The notes: generated from the sequence alone by a model not told the origin. A stretch of DNA of 64,000 nt from Marichromatium gracile (GCF_004343155.1 NZ_SMDC01000001.1:248001-312000); one strand, 5' to 3'. Positions 19,414-28,896 are shown, counted from the stretch's first letter. Made by a program: numbers and translations.

Positions 19414-20930
19414 GTCATCTGGTGATCCTCCCGCTGCTGCTGCCGCTGCTCGCCGGTGCCCTGTTGCTGCTGGTGCGCCGCGCCCTGCCGCTGACGGTGC
19501 GTCGGCGACTCAACCTGGTGGCGGTACTCGCCCAGGTCGGGGTGGCGCTGGCGCTGCTGCTCGCCGTCGCCGACGGCAGCGTGCTGACCTACCAGCTCGG
19601 TGACTGGCCGGCGCCCTATGGCATCGTCCTGGTGGCCGACCGGCTCAGCGCCTGGATGGTGTTGCTGACCGCCTTGCTCGCGCTGTTCGCGCTGCTCTAC
19701 GCGATCCGCGGCACCGATGCCGGCAGCCGTCACTTCCAGCCGCTGTTCCAGCTGCAGCTGTTCGGACTCTGCGGCGCCTTTCTCACCGGCGACCTGTTCA
19801 ACCTGTTCGTCTTCTTCGAGGTGCTGCTGCTGGCCTCCTACGGCCTGCTGCTGCACGGCGGCGGTGCCGAGCGGACCCGCGCCGGACTGCACTTCGTGGT
19901 GGTCAACCTGGTCGGCTCGACGCTGTTCCTGTTCGCCGCCGGGACCCTCTACGGCGTCACCGGGACGCTCAACATGGCCGATCTGGCCGGCAAGCTCGCC
20001 GCCCTCGGCCCCGACGAACTCGGACTGGCTCGTGCCGGCGCGCTGCTGCTGTTCGCGGTGTTCGCGCTCAAGGCCGCACTCTTCCCGCTCTATCTGTGGC
20101 TGCCCACGGCCTATGCCGCGACCTCGGCGCCGGTGGCGGCGCTGTTCGCGGTGATGACCAAGGTCGGGATCTACGCCATCCTGCGCATCCAGACGCTGTG
20201 GTTCGGTGATGGCGCCGGGGAGTTGGCCGGGCTGCTCGATCCCTGGCTGTTGCCGCTGGCGCTGGTGACCATGGCGCTCGGCAGCCTCGGTGCCCTGGCG
20301 AGCACCACGCTGCGGATCCAGATCGGCTATCTGGTGCTGGTCTCGATCGGGGTGCTGCTGACCGCCATCGCACTCGGCGATCGCGACAGCATCGCCGCCG
20401 CACTCTACTATCTGGTCCACACCACGCTCGCCACCGGCGCCTTCTATCTGCTCGCCGAAGGCATCGCCCGACGCCGCGGCGCAGCCGGCGACCGCCTGAT
20501 CGACGCCCCGACGATGCCCCATGCCGGACAGGTCGGCACGCTCTTCTTCATCGCCGCGATCCTGGTGGCGGGGCTACCGCCCTTCTCCGGCTTCCTCGGC
20601 AAGCTGATGGTGCTGCGCGCCGCGCTCGACGACCCGGCGATGGCCTGGATCCTCGCCGTGGTGCTGACCTCGGGGCTGCTCGGCATCGTCGCCCTGGCGC
20701 GCAGCGGCAGCCTGCTGCTGCTGCGCGCCGGTCCCGGCGAGCCGCCAGCGGCCACGCCCGGTCGCGCCGAGCTGCTGCCCGCCACCGCGCTGCTCGCGCT
20801 GTGCATCGGGCTGACGCTGGGGGCCGGTCCGCTCAGCGCCTTCACCCAGGCCACCGCCGAGCAGCTGCTCGTGCCCGAACACTATGTCGAGACGGTGCTC
20901 GGCGGCGACATGGAGGCCCATGCACGATGA
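19410..20930 (+). CDS. mnhD: Na+/H+ antiporter subunit D
   Basis: A 506-residue protein starting with GTG, overlapping the mnhC stop (GTGA). It has about 14 membrane spans and NuoM/NuoN-like motifs: LTGDLFNLFVFFEVLLLASYGLL, ALFPLYLWLPTAYAATSAPVAALFAV, TKVGIYAILR, and LPPFSGFLGKLMVLRAAL. The conserved glutamate of the NLFVFFE motif and the lysine in MTKVGIY are present. Subunit D carries a proton path in the Mrp complex. Its stop overlaps mnhE by ATGA. Confidence 0.95.
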   Translation: MSHLVILPLLLPLLAGALLLLVRRALPLTVRRRLNLVAVLAQVGVALALLLAVADGSVLTYQLGDWPAPYGIVLVADRLSAWMVLLTALLALFALLYAIRGTDAGSRHFQPLFQLQLFGLCGAFLTGDLFNLFVFFEVLLLASYGLLLHGGGAERTRAGLHFVVVNLVGSTLFLFAAGTLYGVTGTLNMADLAGKLAALGPDELGLARAGALLLFAVFALKAALFPLYLWLPTAYAATSAPVAALFAVMTKVGIYAILRIQTLWFGDGAGELAGLLDPWLLPLALVTMALGSLGALASTTLRIQIGYLVLVSIGVLLTAIALGDRDSIAAALYYLVHTTLATGAFYLLAEGIARRRGAAGDRLIDAPTMPHAGQVGTLFFIAAILVAGLPPFSGFLGKLMVLRAALDDPAMAWILAVVLTSGLLGIVALARSGSLLLLRAGPGEPPAATPGRAELLPATALLALCIGLTLGAGPLSAFTQATAEQLLVPEHYVETVLGGDMEAHAR

Positions 20931-21421
20931 AGCTGCGACTGCTGCCCCATCCATTGCTCACCCCGGCGCTGACGGTGATCTGGCTGCTGCTGGTCAACAG
21001 CCTGTCGTTCGGCCACGTGCTGCTCGGCCTGCTGCTCGGCTGGCTGATCCCGATCTTCACCCTGCGCTTCTGGCCCGATCGGGTACGGGTGCACAAGCCG
21101 CTGACCCTGCTGCGCTTCGTGCTGGTGCTGCTCTATGACATCCTCGTCGCCAACCTGGGGGTGGCCTGGCTGATCGTGCGCGGCCCGCGCCGGGTGAAGC
21201 CGGGCTTCGTCGAGGTGCCCTTGGCGCTGCGCTCGGAACTCGGTATCAGCCTGCTGGCCAACACCATCTCGCTGACCCCGGGGACGGTCTCGGCCTGGCT
21301 GAGTCCGGATCGCGCCACGCTGGTGGTGCACGCGCTCGACGTCGACGATCCCGAAGCGCTGGTCGCGACCATCAAGCACCGCTATGAAACCCCCTTGCAG
21401 GAGGTCTTCGAACCATGCTGA
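20927..21421 (+). CDS. mnhE: Na+/H+ antiporter subunit E
   Basis: A 164-residue protein from ATG 20927. It has the MnhE pattern of two or three N-terminal spans (LLTPALTVIWLLLVNSL, LLGLLLGWLIPIF, LLYDILVANLGVAWLIV) and a soluble C-terminal part with ANTISLTPGTVSAWLSPD and LVVHALDVDDPEAL. MnhE stabilises assembly of the Mrp complex. Coupled by overlaps to mnhD before it and mnhF after it. Confidence 0.95.
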   Translation: MKLRLLPHPLLTPALTVIWLLLVNSLSFGHVLLGLLLGWLIPIFTLRFWPDRVRVHKPLTLLRFVLVLLYDILVANLGVAWLIVRGPRRVKPGFVEVPLALRSELGISLLANTISLTPGTVSAWLSPDRATLVVHALDVDDPEALVATIKHRYETPLQEVFEPC

Positions 21422-21684
21422 GCACCGCTGTGAGTATCGCCTTCCTGCTGGTGGCCGCGGCCTTCGTGATGGCCCTGCTGCGCCTGCTCTACGGCCCTGA
21501 CCAGCCGGACCGCATCCTCGCCCTCGACACCCTGTACGTGAACACCGTGGCGTTGCTGGTGCTGCTCGGCATCCATCTCGGCAGCGCGCTCTATTTCGAG
21601 GCCGCGCTGCTGATCGCGATGATGGGGTTCGTCGGCACCGTGGCGCTGTGCAAGTATCTGTTGCGCGGCGATATCATCGAGTGA
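21415..21684 (+). CDS. mnhF: Na+/H+ antiporter subunit F
   Basis: An 89-residue protein with three membrane spans and the MnhF signature LLRLLYGPDQPDRILALDTL, including the GPxxPDR aspartate-arginine pair that the family needs. It overlaps mnhE by seven bases. MnhF is a small inner-membrane subunit of the Mrp antiporter, also related to bile-acid transport proteins. Confidence 0.95.
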   Translation: MLSTAVSIAFLLVAAAFVMALLRLLYGPDQPDRILALDTLYVNTVALLVLLGIHLGSALYFEAALLIAMMGFVGTVALCKYLLRGDIIE

Positions 21685-21691
21685 GGCCAAG

Positions 21692-22066
21692 ATGCTCGAA
21701 ATCATCCTCTCGGCGCTGATCCTGATCGGCGCGCTCTTCACCTTCATCGGCTCGCTCGGACTGGCGCGGCTCGAGGACTTCTACACCCGGCTGCACGGCC
21801 CGACCAAGGCCACCACGCTCGGTGTCGGCAGCCTGCTGATCGCCTCGATGGTCTATTTCAGCACCCGCGGCGAGGGGCTGAGCCTGCACGAGCTGCTGGT
21901 GACGCTGTTTCTCTTCATCACCGCGCCGGTGAGCGCCCATCTGCTGGCCAAGGCCGCGCTGCACCTGCGGCTGCGCTCGATCGCACCGGTACCGCAGCGC
22001 ACCGAGGCCAGCGATCCGCGCCAGGCCAATGCCGCCGAGGACTCAGCCACCCCGCCTCAGGGCTAG
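21692..22066 (+). CDS. mnhG: Na+/H+ antiporter subunit G
   Basis: A 124-residue protein, seven bases after mnhF. It has three spans and the MnhG motif GSLGLARLEDFYTRLHGPTKATTLG. The C-terminal tail of about 30 residues is hydrophilic. It closes the Mrp operon (AB-C-D-E-F-G, the usual order). The 3' end overlaps the convergent GGDEF-EAL gene by 24 bp, which leaves no room for a separate terminator. Confidence 0.95.
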   Translation: MLEIILSALILIGALFTFIGSLGLARLEDFYTRLHGPTKATTLGVGSLLIASMVYFSTRGEGLSLHELLVTLFLFITAPVSAHLLAKAALHLRLRSIAPVPQRTEASDPRQANAAEDSATPPQG

Positions 22067-25000
22067 CAGGAAGCGCTCGATCGCCGCCCTCTCGAGCGGG
22101 CGCGAGAACAGATAGCCCTGTCCGGTATGACAGCCCTCGCGGGTGAGGAAGTCCTGCTGTTCGCGCGTCTCCACCCCCTCGGCCAGCACCTCCAGCGAGA
22201 GGCTGCTGGCGAGCGCGATGATCGCCTTGGCGATGGCCACGTCGTTGGCGTCGTCGGGGATGTCGGAGACGAAGGACTTGTCGATCTTGAGCTTGGTGAG
22301 CGGCAGTCGCTTGAGCTGGATCAGCGAGGAGTAGCCGGTCCCGAAGTCGTCGATGGCGATCTTCACGCCGAGCGCGCGCAGTGCGCCGAGCACGTGTCGG
22401 GTGCGCTCGATCGAGCGCATCATCGTCGACTCGGTGATCTCCAGCTCGAGTCCCGCCGGGGACAGACCGGTGCGGGTGAGGATACCGCCGACCATCTCGC
22501 TGAGCGCGTGCTGATCGAACTGCTTGGGCGAGAGGTTGACGCTGATCAGCACCCCCTCGTCGAGCAGCCCGCCCTGCTGCCAGGCACGCATCTGGGTGCA
22601 GGCATGCTCGAGGATCCACTCACCCATGACGATGATGATCCCCGACTCCTCGGCCAGGGGGATGAACTTGCCGGGCGAGACCAGCCCCATCTCGGGATGA
22701 CGCCAACGCACCAACGCCTCGAGCCCGCGTAGCTCGCCGCTCACCAGGTCGAGCTGCGGCTGGTAGAAGAGTTCGAGCTCATTCCGCTCCAGGGCACGGT
22801 GCAGGCTCGATTCGAGCAGCACGCGTTCGAAGGCGCGCGCGGTGAGCTCCTCGGAGTAGTAGCGGAAGCCGTTGCGGCCCTCGTCCTTGGCGCGATACAT
22901 GGCCGCGTCGGCATTGCGCACCAGGTCCTCGGCGCGCGCGCCGTGCTCGGGATAGAGGCTGATGCCGATGCTCGCGCCGAGAAACACCGAGTGCTCACCG
23001 ACCTCGAAGGGATCCTTGAACAGTTGCAGGATGGCGCGTGCCACCCGTGCCGCGTCGTCCTGATGGGCGATGCCGTTGAGGATCAGGGTGAACTCGTCGC
23101 CGCCCATCCGCGCCAGGGTATCGCCCTCGCGAAACTGCGCCCGCAGCCGCCCCGCCACCACCTTGAGCACCTGATCGCCATAGCTGTGATCAAAGCTATC
23201 GTTGACATGCTTGAAGCCGTCGAGATCGATGAACAGCACCGCCAGCCGGGTGTGCTCGCGGTGCGCCAGTCGGATCGACTGCTCGAGCCGGTCGGCGAAC
23301 AGCAGCCGGTTGGGCAGCCCGGTGAGCGGGTCGTGATGGGCGAGGTGGGCATAGCTGTTCTCGCGCTCGCGCAATCGGTCGAGCAGTTCGAGATGGTCGC
23401 TGATGTCGCGCGACACCTCGATGATGCCGATCACCTCGCCGGCGTCGTCGAGCAGCGGACTGGCAGCGACCTCGAACTGACGCACGCCGCCGTCGGGCAA
23501 CCGATGGTGGCGCAGCATCTTGCACGGCTCACCGCTCTCGAGGATGGCGTGCAATGGACACAGCGGATCCTCGGGCAGGCAGGGATGGGGGGCGAGCTGG
23601 TAGCAGCCGCACTCGTGCAGTTCGGCATCATCGACCGCGGCGAGACGCTGGGCGACGCGATTCATCCGCAGCACGCGGTGATCGGCCCCGATCACCATGA
23701 TCGGATCGTCGATACCGTCGATCACGTGCTGCAGGAATGCACGCTCCTCGTGCAACGCGCGCTCGGCGAGCCGGCGCTCGGTGACGTCCTCGCCCGATGA
23801 CAGGGTGCCGATCACCGTGCCCTCGCCATCGCGCACCAGGTTGTGGTGCCAGGCGATCAGCCGCTCCTCGCCACGCGCGGTCAGGATCGGACCATCGGTC
23901 AGGGCGGTCTCCGGATGGGCGCCCGAGAGCATCTTGCGAAACAGCCCGTGACGCCGCTCGCGCTCGCCCGGCGGCAGGAAGCGGGCGAACCAGTCGAGCC
24001 CGATCAGCTCCGACTCGGCACAACCGAGCACGTTACAGCCACGCGGGTTGACCGAGAGGATGTGGCCGTCGAGGTCGAGTGCGAGGAACATCACCCCGGC
24101 GATGTCGAGATACTGCTTGGCACGGTTGCGCTCGGTCTCGGCCTGACGCTGTGCCTGCTTGAGCGCGGAGATGTCGATCTGGGTGCCGACCATGCGCAGC
24201 GCGCGACCGCGCTGGTCGCGTACCAGATAGGCGCGGGACAGGACATCGACCCAATGGCCCTCCTTGTGACGCATCCGCATCTCGAGGTTGAAGTCGTCGC
24301 AGCGTCCACTCATGTAGTCGCGCAGCCGGCGCCAGCAGCGCTCGCGATCCCTGGGGTCGACCAGCCGCTCCCAGGTCTCGAGCCGGTCGGGCAGTTCGCG
24401 CTCGGCGTAGCCGAGCATCGATTTCCAGCGCGCCGACAGATAGATCTGCCGGGTGCGCATGTCCCAGTCGAACAGCCCGGCATCGCTGCCGCGCATCGCC
24501 AGTGCAAAACGCTCCTCACTGTCGCGCAGCGCACGCTCGTAGCAGTCGCGTTCGGTGATGTCGCGCCCGAGCACGATCAACCCCTTGCGTCGGCCGTCGT
24601 CCTCGAACACCGGCACCTTGATCACGTCGTAGACCTTGGTCACCCCGTCCGGTCGGGTGATCCGCTCCTCGGCGCGCGACAGCCGGCCGGCGCACCAGGC
24701 GATCTCGTCGCTCGACTCACAGGCGAGGAAGGCGTCGCGGTAGCAGGGATCGGTGAACTCGGCCAGCTCGGCGTCGGTCTTGCCGCGATAGTCGACGGTG
24801 GTGAGCGAGAACAGCGCGAGATCGGCGTCGTTGGCCTCCAGCCAGCGTCCCTCGCCGTCCTTGAAGCAGATGATGTCGGGGGTGGCGTTGATCAGCGAGC
24901 GCAACCGCTGTTCGCTCTCACGCAGCGCCAGCTCGACCGCGCTGCGAGGAGCAACCTCAAGGGCGAAGGCGCACACCAGGGGCTGACCGTCGCACTCGAC

Positions 25001-25291
25001 CAGAGACAGCGTCACCTCGACGGCACAGTCCTCGCCCTCGACGCGCCGGTGTACGCCCTCACGCCGCTCGTGACGCGCCTGATGCAGACGCGCGACGAGC
25101 ACCGACCAAGCCGCGGCATCGAGACTCATGTCGATGCTGGCGACCGGCTGGCCGATCAGCCGCTCGCGCCCCACGCCGGTCAACCGCTCGACGGTGGTAT
25201 TGACCTCGATCAGTCGACCGTCGAGACCGGCCCAGTAGATCTCCAGGGCCGTCTGGTCGATGGCGGCTTGCGCCATGTCTTGTCGCAGCAT
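22043..25291 (-). CDS. Five-PAS GGDEF-EAL cyclic-di-GMP protein
   Basis: A 1082-residue protein from ATG 25291. Five PAS-type units run about 10-120, 130-250, 260-385, 392-510 and 518-640, then GGDEF about 650-815 and EAL about 830-1075. The diguanylate cyclase site reads RMGGDEF, and a product-inhibition site RxxD (REGD) lies five residues before GGDEF. The EAL site is complete: GLEALVRW, NLSPKQF, ELEITES, IDDFGTGYSS, DKSFV and EGVE. Both activities could therefore be real. No membrane span is seen, so signals are probably cytosolic. The fifth PAS carries a cysteine cluster (C-x-C-x7-C-x6-C-x11-C) that may bind metal or sense redox. The gene stands alone. Confidence 0.93.
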   Translation of the reverse strand: MLRQDMAQAAIDQTALEIYWAGLDGRLIEVNTTVERLTGVGRERLIGQPVASIDMSLDAAAWSVLVARLHQARHERREGVHRRVEGEDCAVEVTLSLVECDGQPLVCAFALEVAPRSAVELALRESEQRLRSLINATPDIICFKDGEGRWLEANDADLALFSLTTVDYRGKTDAELAEFTDPCYRDAFLACESSDEIAWCAGRLSRAEERITRPDGVTKVYDVIKVPVFEDDGRRKGLIVLGRDITERDCYERALRDSEERFALAMRGSDAGLFDWDMRTRQIYLSARWKSMLGYAERELPDRLETWERLVDPRDRERCWRRLRDYMSGRCDDFNLEMRMRHKEGHWVDVLSRAYLVRDQRGRALRMVGTQIDISALKQAQRQAETERNRAKQYLDIAGVMFLALDLDGHILSVNPRGCNVLGCAESELIGLDWFARFLPPGERERRHGLFRKMLSGAHPETALTDGPILTARGEERLIAWHHNLVRDGEGTVIGTLSSGEDVTERRLAERALHEERAFLQHVIDGIDDPIMVIGADHRVLRMNRVAQRLAAVDDAELHECGCYQLAPHPCLPEDPLCPLHAILESGEPCKMLRHHRLPDGGVRQFEVAASPLLDDAGEVIGIIEVSRDISDHLELLDRLRERENSYAHLAHHDPLTGLPNRLLFADRLEQSIRLAHREHTRLAVLFIDLDGFKHVNDSFDHSYGDQVLKVVAGRLRAQFREGDTLARMGGDEFTLILNGIAHQDDAARVARAILQLFKDPFEVGEHSVFLGASIGISLYPEHGARAEDLVRNADAAMYRAKDEGRNGFRYYSEELTARAFERVLLESSLHRALERNELELFYQPQLDLVSGELRGLEALVRWRHPEMGLVSPGKFIPLAEESGIIIVMGEWILEHACTQMRAWQQGGLLDEGVLISVNLSPKQFDQHALSEMVGGILTRTGLSPAGLELEITESTMMRSIERTRHVLGALRALGVKIAIDDFGTGYSSLIQLKRLPLTKLKIDKSFVSDIPDDANDVAIAKAIIALASSLSLEVLAEGVETREQQDFLTREGCHTGQGYLFSRPLERAAIERFLLALRRGG

Positions 25292-25503
25292 ACCTCGGCT
25301 CCGGCGCGCGCGGATGCGCTCAGTGCGTCCCGGATCGACCGTACGCGCAGCGGCTTCGCCTCCAGCCCGTCTGTCTCGACAGCGGGATCGAGCCGGGCAC
25401 GGCCACCATCCTTGTACGCCGAGGCGAAACGTGCGGAGTGGAGATCCAGACACGCGTGTCAGATAGCGGGCAGAGACGACGGCTGCGCCTCGCCCAAGGG
25501 CGC

Positions 25504-25980
25504 TCACTCCGGGTCGCGGGCCGTCGCCTCGGTCCAGCGCCGCGCCGCGACCTCATCGCTGTCACGGGCCTCGACCCAGCGTTCAGCCGTACCGCTCGTC
25601 TCCTTTTTCCACAGCGGGACACGGGTCTTGAGGGCGTCGATCAGGAACTCACAGGCGCGAAAGGCCGCCGCGCGATGCGCGCTGCTCACCCCGACGAAGA
25701 CGATCGGATCACCCGGGGCGAGCCAACCGACCCGGTGCACCAAGATCAGAGCGGTCAATGGCCAATGCTGCTCGGCCTGCGCGGCGAGCGCATCGAGCGC
25801 CTGCTCGGTCATGCCCGGGTAGTGCTCGAGGAACATGCCGTCGACCGCACCCTCGGCGCCGAACTCGCGCATCAGCCCGGTGAAGCTCACCACCGCGCCG
25901 ACCCGTCCGTCGGTGTCGTTGAACACGGCCTGCTCGGCCAGTGGGTCGAGCGGCTCGTGCTGTACCCTGACCTGTCGCAT
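25504..25980 (-). CDS. moaE: Molybdopterin synthase large subunit MoaE
   Basis: A 158-residue protein; ATG 25980 has GGAGG five bases upstream. Family motifs are GAVVSFTGLMREF, LEHYPGMTEQAL, ILVHRVGWLAPGDPIVFVGVSSAHRAAAF and the active-site LWKKE. MoaE with MoaD converts precursor Z to molybdopterin; the conserved lysines take part in catalysis. moaD and moaC are not in the window. It lies just downstream of nnrU on the same strand with a gap of 13 bp. Molybdenum cofactor is needed by nitrate, DMSO and sulfur-compound enzymes but not by nitrogenase. Confidence 0.95.
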   Translation of the reverse strand: MRQVRVQHEPLDPLAEQAVFNDTDGRVGAVVSFTGLMREFGAEGAVDGMFLEHYPGMTEQALDALAAQAEQHWPLTALILVHRVGWLAPGDPIVFVGVSSAHRAAAFRACEFLIDALKTRVPLWKKETSGTAERWVEARDSDEVAARRWTEATARDPE

Positions 25981-25993
25981 CGGCGCCTCCGCC

Positions 25994-26566
25994 TCAACCG
26001 ATCGGGGCCACTCCCAGCAGCGCCCGATGCAGCCAGAACATGAACGCAAGATAGAGTACCAGACCGCCGACGATGGCGAGTGCATCGTTGACGGGCGAGG
26101 CCGGCATGCCATAGACCCTGGGCGCCGCACGACGCTTGAGCGAGATGCGATCGGCCACCGCCCAGGCGAGGAAGCCGCCAAACAGCAGCACATCGGCCAG
26201 GGTACCGTTGGCCAGCAGGTGCGCCAGCGCCCACAGCTTCACCGCAACCAGCATCGGGTGCTTGAGGGTGTGCTGGATGCGCCCCGGCAGATAGGCCGCG
26301 AGCAGCAGGGTGAACACCGGCAGCATCAGCAGCAGATTGATATGACGCAGCCAGACCGGCGGGTCATAGAGCGGGATCGGCGCCTGACGCGCCAACCCGT
26401 AGCCCCACACCAGCACCAGGAAGCCGAACAGCGCAAACAGCGCGTAGAGCGCCTTCCACGGCAACTCACCGATACGCGCCACCGCGCGCGCGCGCCACTC
26501 GGGGGCGAAGATGGACACCGAGTGCCCACCGAGAAAGAGGACCAGACCCAGGATCAGGATCGCCAT
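25994..26566 (-). CDS. NnrU family membrane protein
   Basis: A 190-residue integral membrane protein with about five spans. The start at 26566 is preferred because AAGGAG lies nine bases before it; the in-frame ATG at 26575 overlaps that site. The NnrU opening (AILILGLVLFLGGHSVSIFAP) and RIQHTLKHPMLVAVKLWALAHLLANG fit the family, which is related to isoprenylcysteine methyltransferase-like proteins. NnrU was first linked to nitrite and nitric oxide reduction in Rhodobacter, but most members have unknown roles. The gene precedes moaE. A heptamer repeat element lies upstream of it. Confidence 0.88.
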   Translation of the reverse strand: MAILILGLVLFLGGHSVSIFAPEWRARAVARIGELPWKALYALFALFGFLVLVWGYGLARQAPIPLYDPPVWLRHINLLLMLPVFTLLLAAYLPGRIQHTLKHPMLVAVKLWALAHLLANGTLADVLLFGGFLAWAVADRISLKRRAAPRVYGMPASPVNDALAIVGGLVLYLAFMFWLHRALLGVAPIG

Positions 26567-26654
26567 GCGCAACATCTCCTTCGAGCATCAGAAGCGGATG
26601 CAGATCCTATGCGATTGTCGGGCGATCGAGAAACCCGTGTGTCGGGGGAGCAGG

Positions 26655-26866
26655 CGTCAGTCGTCAGCCACCAGCGGTCAGCTTCCAGCCACCAGTGGGC
26701 GCGCATGCTCGACATTTGGTTGGCTAGCTCCCCGCTGGTGGCTAACAACTGACCGCTGGCGGCTGATCGCTGGCGGCTGATCGCTGGCGGCTGACGACTG
26801 ACGACTGACGACTGGAAGCTGACCGCTGGCGGCTGGAAACTGACCGCTGGCGGCTGGAAGCTGAAA
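26655..26866. repeat. Heptamer-phased inverted repeat element, copy 1
   Basis: The left arm (26655-26696) is six consecutive heptamers of form NNYCAGY (CGTCAGT, CGTCAGC, CACCAGC, GGTCAGC, TTCCAGC, CACCAGT). The right arm (26734-26866) is nineteen consecutive heptamers of the complementary form RCTGRNN (GCTGGCG, GCTGATC, ACTGACG and others; one unit, GCTAACA, deviates). A unique centre of 37 bp lies between. The arms can pair in many registers, so a large cruciform or hairpin is possible. The right arm ends two bases before the methyltransferase stop codon. Related copies lie at 52678 and 54847. Confidence 0.85.
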
Positions 26867-26867
26867 C

Positions 26868-27506
26868 TCAGCCCCGCACCGCGCTGGCGCAGAACATCGA
26901 GTAGCGGCGCTCGACCCCGGCGGCATCGGGCTTGACCAGGCGGTGCGCGGTCTCCACCCGGATCCGTTCCAGACCGGCGGCGGCGAGCGTCTCGGCGATC
27001 CACTCACGCTCGAAGCCGTGGTGACAGACGCCCTCGTGATCGGCGTGGAAGCTGCCGTCCTCGCAATCGAGGTCGACCAGGAAGAGCGTTCCGCCCGGGA
27101 CCAGGAGGCCGGCAAGGCGCGCGATCATGGCACCGACGTCGGGCACGTGATGCAGCGCCATCGCCGAGTGGATCAGATCGAAGTCGCTGGCCGGGGCCGG
27201 CTCGTCGACCAGATCGACCTGGCGGATGCGGAGGTTGTCGACCCCGGCGGCGCGCCGCTTGGCCTCGAGTTCGGCGAGCATGCCGGGGCTGCTGTCCCAG
27301 CCCTCGACCTCGGCCACCTCGGCGGCGAGCGCGAGCGCCGCCAGACCGGTGCCGCAACCGTAGTCGAGCACCCGCATCCCCGGACGCGGCGCGCAATGAC
27401 CGGCCAGGGCGAGACGGACCGCCCGTGCAAGCTCCCGGATCAACGGGTTGTCGTCCCAGGTCGCGGCGACCTGCTCGAAATCGGTCCGTGGGTAGGGGTT
27501 GGACAT
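26868..27506 (-). CDS. Class I SAM-dependent methyltransferase
   Basis: A 212-residue protein. The SAM-binding motif I is VLDYGCGTGLAALALA near residue 46, motif II is VEGWDSSPGML, and a later motif is FDLIHSAMALHHVPD. This is the Methyltransf_11/25 type (UbiE-like), acting on small molecules; the substrate is unknown. A ribosome site GGAGA lies about eight bases before ATG 27506. The gene is followed at once by the heptamer repeat element, whose last unit almost touches the stop codon. Upstream is an AraC regulator gene on the same strand, 84 bp away. Confidence 0.85.
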   Translation of the reverse strand: MSNPYPRTDFEQVAATWDDNPLIRELARAVRLALAGHCAPRPGMRVLDYGCGTGLAALALAAEVAEVEGWDSSPGMLAELEAKRRAAGVDNLRIRQVDLVDEPAPASDFDLIHSAMALHHVPDVGAMIARLAGLLVPGGTLFLVDLDCEDGSFHADHEGVCHHGFEREWIAETLAAAGLERIRVETAHRLVKPDAAGVERRYSMFCASAVRG

Positions 27507-27590
27507 GATGATGATCTCCGGTGGATGAGGACGATCTCCAGACTAGCCGACGACCGTCTCGCCACACCTTCATCACCGACGCAACATCCG

Positions 27591-28484
27591 TCACCCGTGC
27601 CGCAATCGCGCCCGATAGCGACGCGGCGAACAGTCCTCGGCGACACGGAAGCGCGAGGCCAGGTGCGACGGCGAGGCGAAGCCGCACTCGGCGGCGACCT
27701 CGGTGATCGAGCGCTCGGTGTGCGCCAGCAGGGCGCGGGCCCGGGCCAGACGCGAACGATAGATCAGCTCGCGCGGACTGCAGCCGAGCCGGGCCCGCAG
27801 CAGCCGGTCGAGGGTGGCGCACGAGACCCCGAGATGGGCGGCGATCCGCGCGCGCGAGAGCGGCTCGGCGAGATGGGTCTCGACATAGACCACCGCCTGC
27901 TCGACCAGTCGCGCGGTCCGTGCGCTGGCCGGGCGCTCGGCCAGCGCGCGCAGACAGAGACGCGTCAGCTGCTCGGCGAGCAGGCGCAGCATCGCCTCGC
28001 GACCCGGCAACCGACCGAGATGCTCGCGGGCGAGCCGCTCGGCGACCGCGAGCACCTCGTGTCCCTCGATCGGCAGGAGCAGCGGCGCCCGCAGCGCCTC
28101 GGGGTCGAGCCCCTGGGTGCCGGCCAGCGCGGCGAGCCAGTCGTCCTCGACCAGCAGTACCAACTGGGTCGGCACGCCGCACTGCGACAGTGGCCGATGC
28201 AGCCGCGCCGGCGGCAGCATCAGCAGGCGACCGCGCTCGACGCGCACGCGCCGCCCCTCGACCTCCATCCACTGATCGCCGTCGAGCACCACCAGCAACA
28301 ACCATTGCGGATGACGATGCGGCGTCGCCACGGGCGCTCCGGGGTCGACGACGGGCGCGGCATCGGCGATCAGCAGCGACAGCTCGGGACAGTCGAAGGT
28401 GCGGCACGCACAGCGTGCCTGGAAGCGATTCGTCGCGCCCTCAGCCGTCGCGAGCGGCGCGGCTGAGCAGGGTGTCGAGGGCAT
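27591..28484 (-). CDS. AraC family transcriptional regulator
   Basis: About 297 residues when started at ATG 28484. The N-terminal half is a cupin-like ligand domain ([42 protein letters not shown]). The C-terminal 100 residues are the AraC double helix-turn-helix: [20 protein letters not shown] and [21 protein letters not shown]. The start overlaps the end of the yaiI gene by 44 bp, and a shorter start is possible. The inducer is unknown. Targets are probably nearby, perhaps the methyltransferase gene downstream, but the sequence does not show this. Confidence 0.82.
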   Translation of the reverse strand: MPSTPCSAAPLATAEGATNRFQARCACRTFDCPELSLLIADAAPVVDPGAPVATPHRHPQWLLLVVLDGDQWMEVEGRRVRVERGRLLMLPPARLHRPLSQCGVPTQLVLLVEDDWLAALAGTQGLDPEALRAPLLLPIEGHEVLAVAERLAREHLGRLPGREAMLRLLAEQLTRLCLRALAERPASARTARLVEQAVVYVETHLAEPLSRARIAAHLGVSCATLDRLLRARLGCSPRELIYRSRLARARALLAHTERSITEVAAECGFASPSHLASRFRVAEDCSPRRYRARLRHG

Positions 28485-28896
28485 TGGCGAAGGCCTGACG
28501 ATCGCGCGCATCGAGCGCCGCCGGTCCCCCGGTCTGGACGCCACTGGAGCGCAGCGTCTCCATGAAGTCGCGCATGTTCAACCGCTCACCGATGTTGTGC
28601 GCGGTGTAGCGCTCACCACGCGGATCGAGCACCTCGGCGCCCTTGGCGATGGCCTCGGCGGCGAGCGGGATATCGGCGGTGATCACCAGGTCACCGGCGC
28701 TGACCCGGCGCACGATCTCGGCATCGGCCTGATCGAACCCGGCGCCGACCCGGATCGAGCGGATCCAGCGCGAGGGCGGCGTGTTCAGCGACTGGTTGGC
28801 GACCAGGGTGAGCGCCACCCCACAGCGCTCGGCGGCGCGGTAGAGGATGTCGCGGATCACCCGTGGACAGGCGTCGGCGTCGACCCAGATGTGCAT
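28441..28896 (-). CDS. YaiI/YqxD family (DUF188) protein
   Basis: A 151-residue protein of typical length for the family. It opens with [22 protein letters not shown] and contains [30 protein letters not shown] and [11 protein letters not shown]-like [10 protein letters not shown]. The two aspartates of VDADACP and the TADIPLA motif give the family a PIN/NYN-like nuclease look, but no function is proved. It overlaps DUF2288 by 40 bp upstream and the AraC gene downstream. Confidence 0.9.
   Translation of the reverse strand: MHIWVDADACPRVIRDILYRAAERCGVALTLVANQSLNTPPSRWIRSIRVGAGFDQADAEIVRRVSAGDLVITADIPLAAEAIAKGAEVLDPRGERYTAHNIGERLNMRDFMETLRSSGVQTGGPAALDARDRQAFANALDTLLSRAARDG

Noticed and set aside
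26655-26866. Heptamer arrays as a possible CRISPR
   Set aside because: There are no spaced 24-40 bp direct repeats, no unique spacers of constant length, and no cas genes; units are 7 bp and contiguous.
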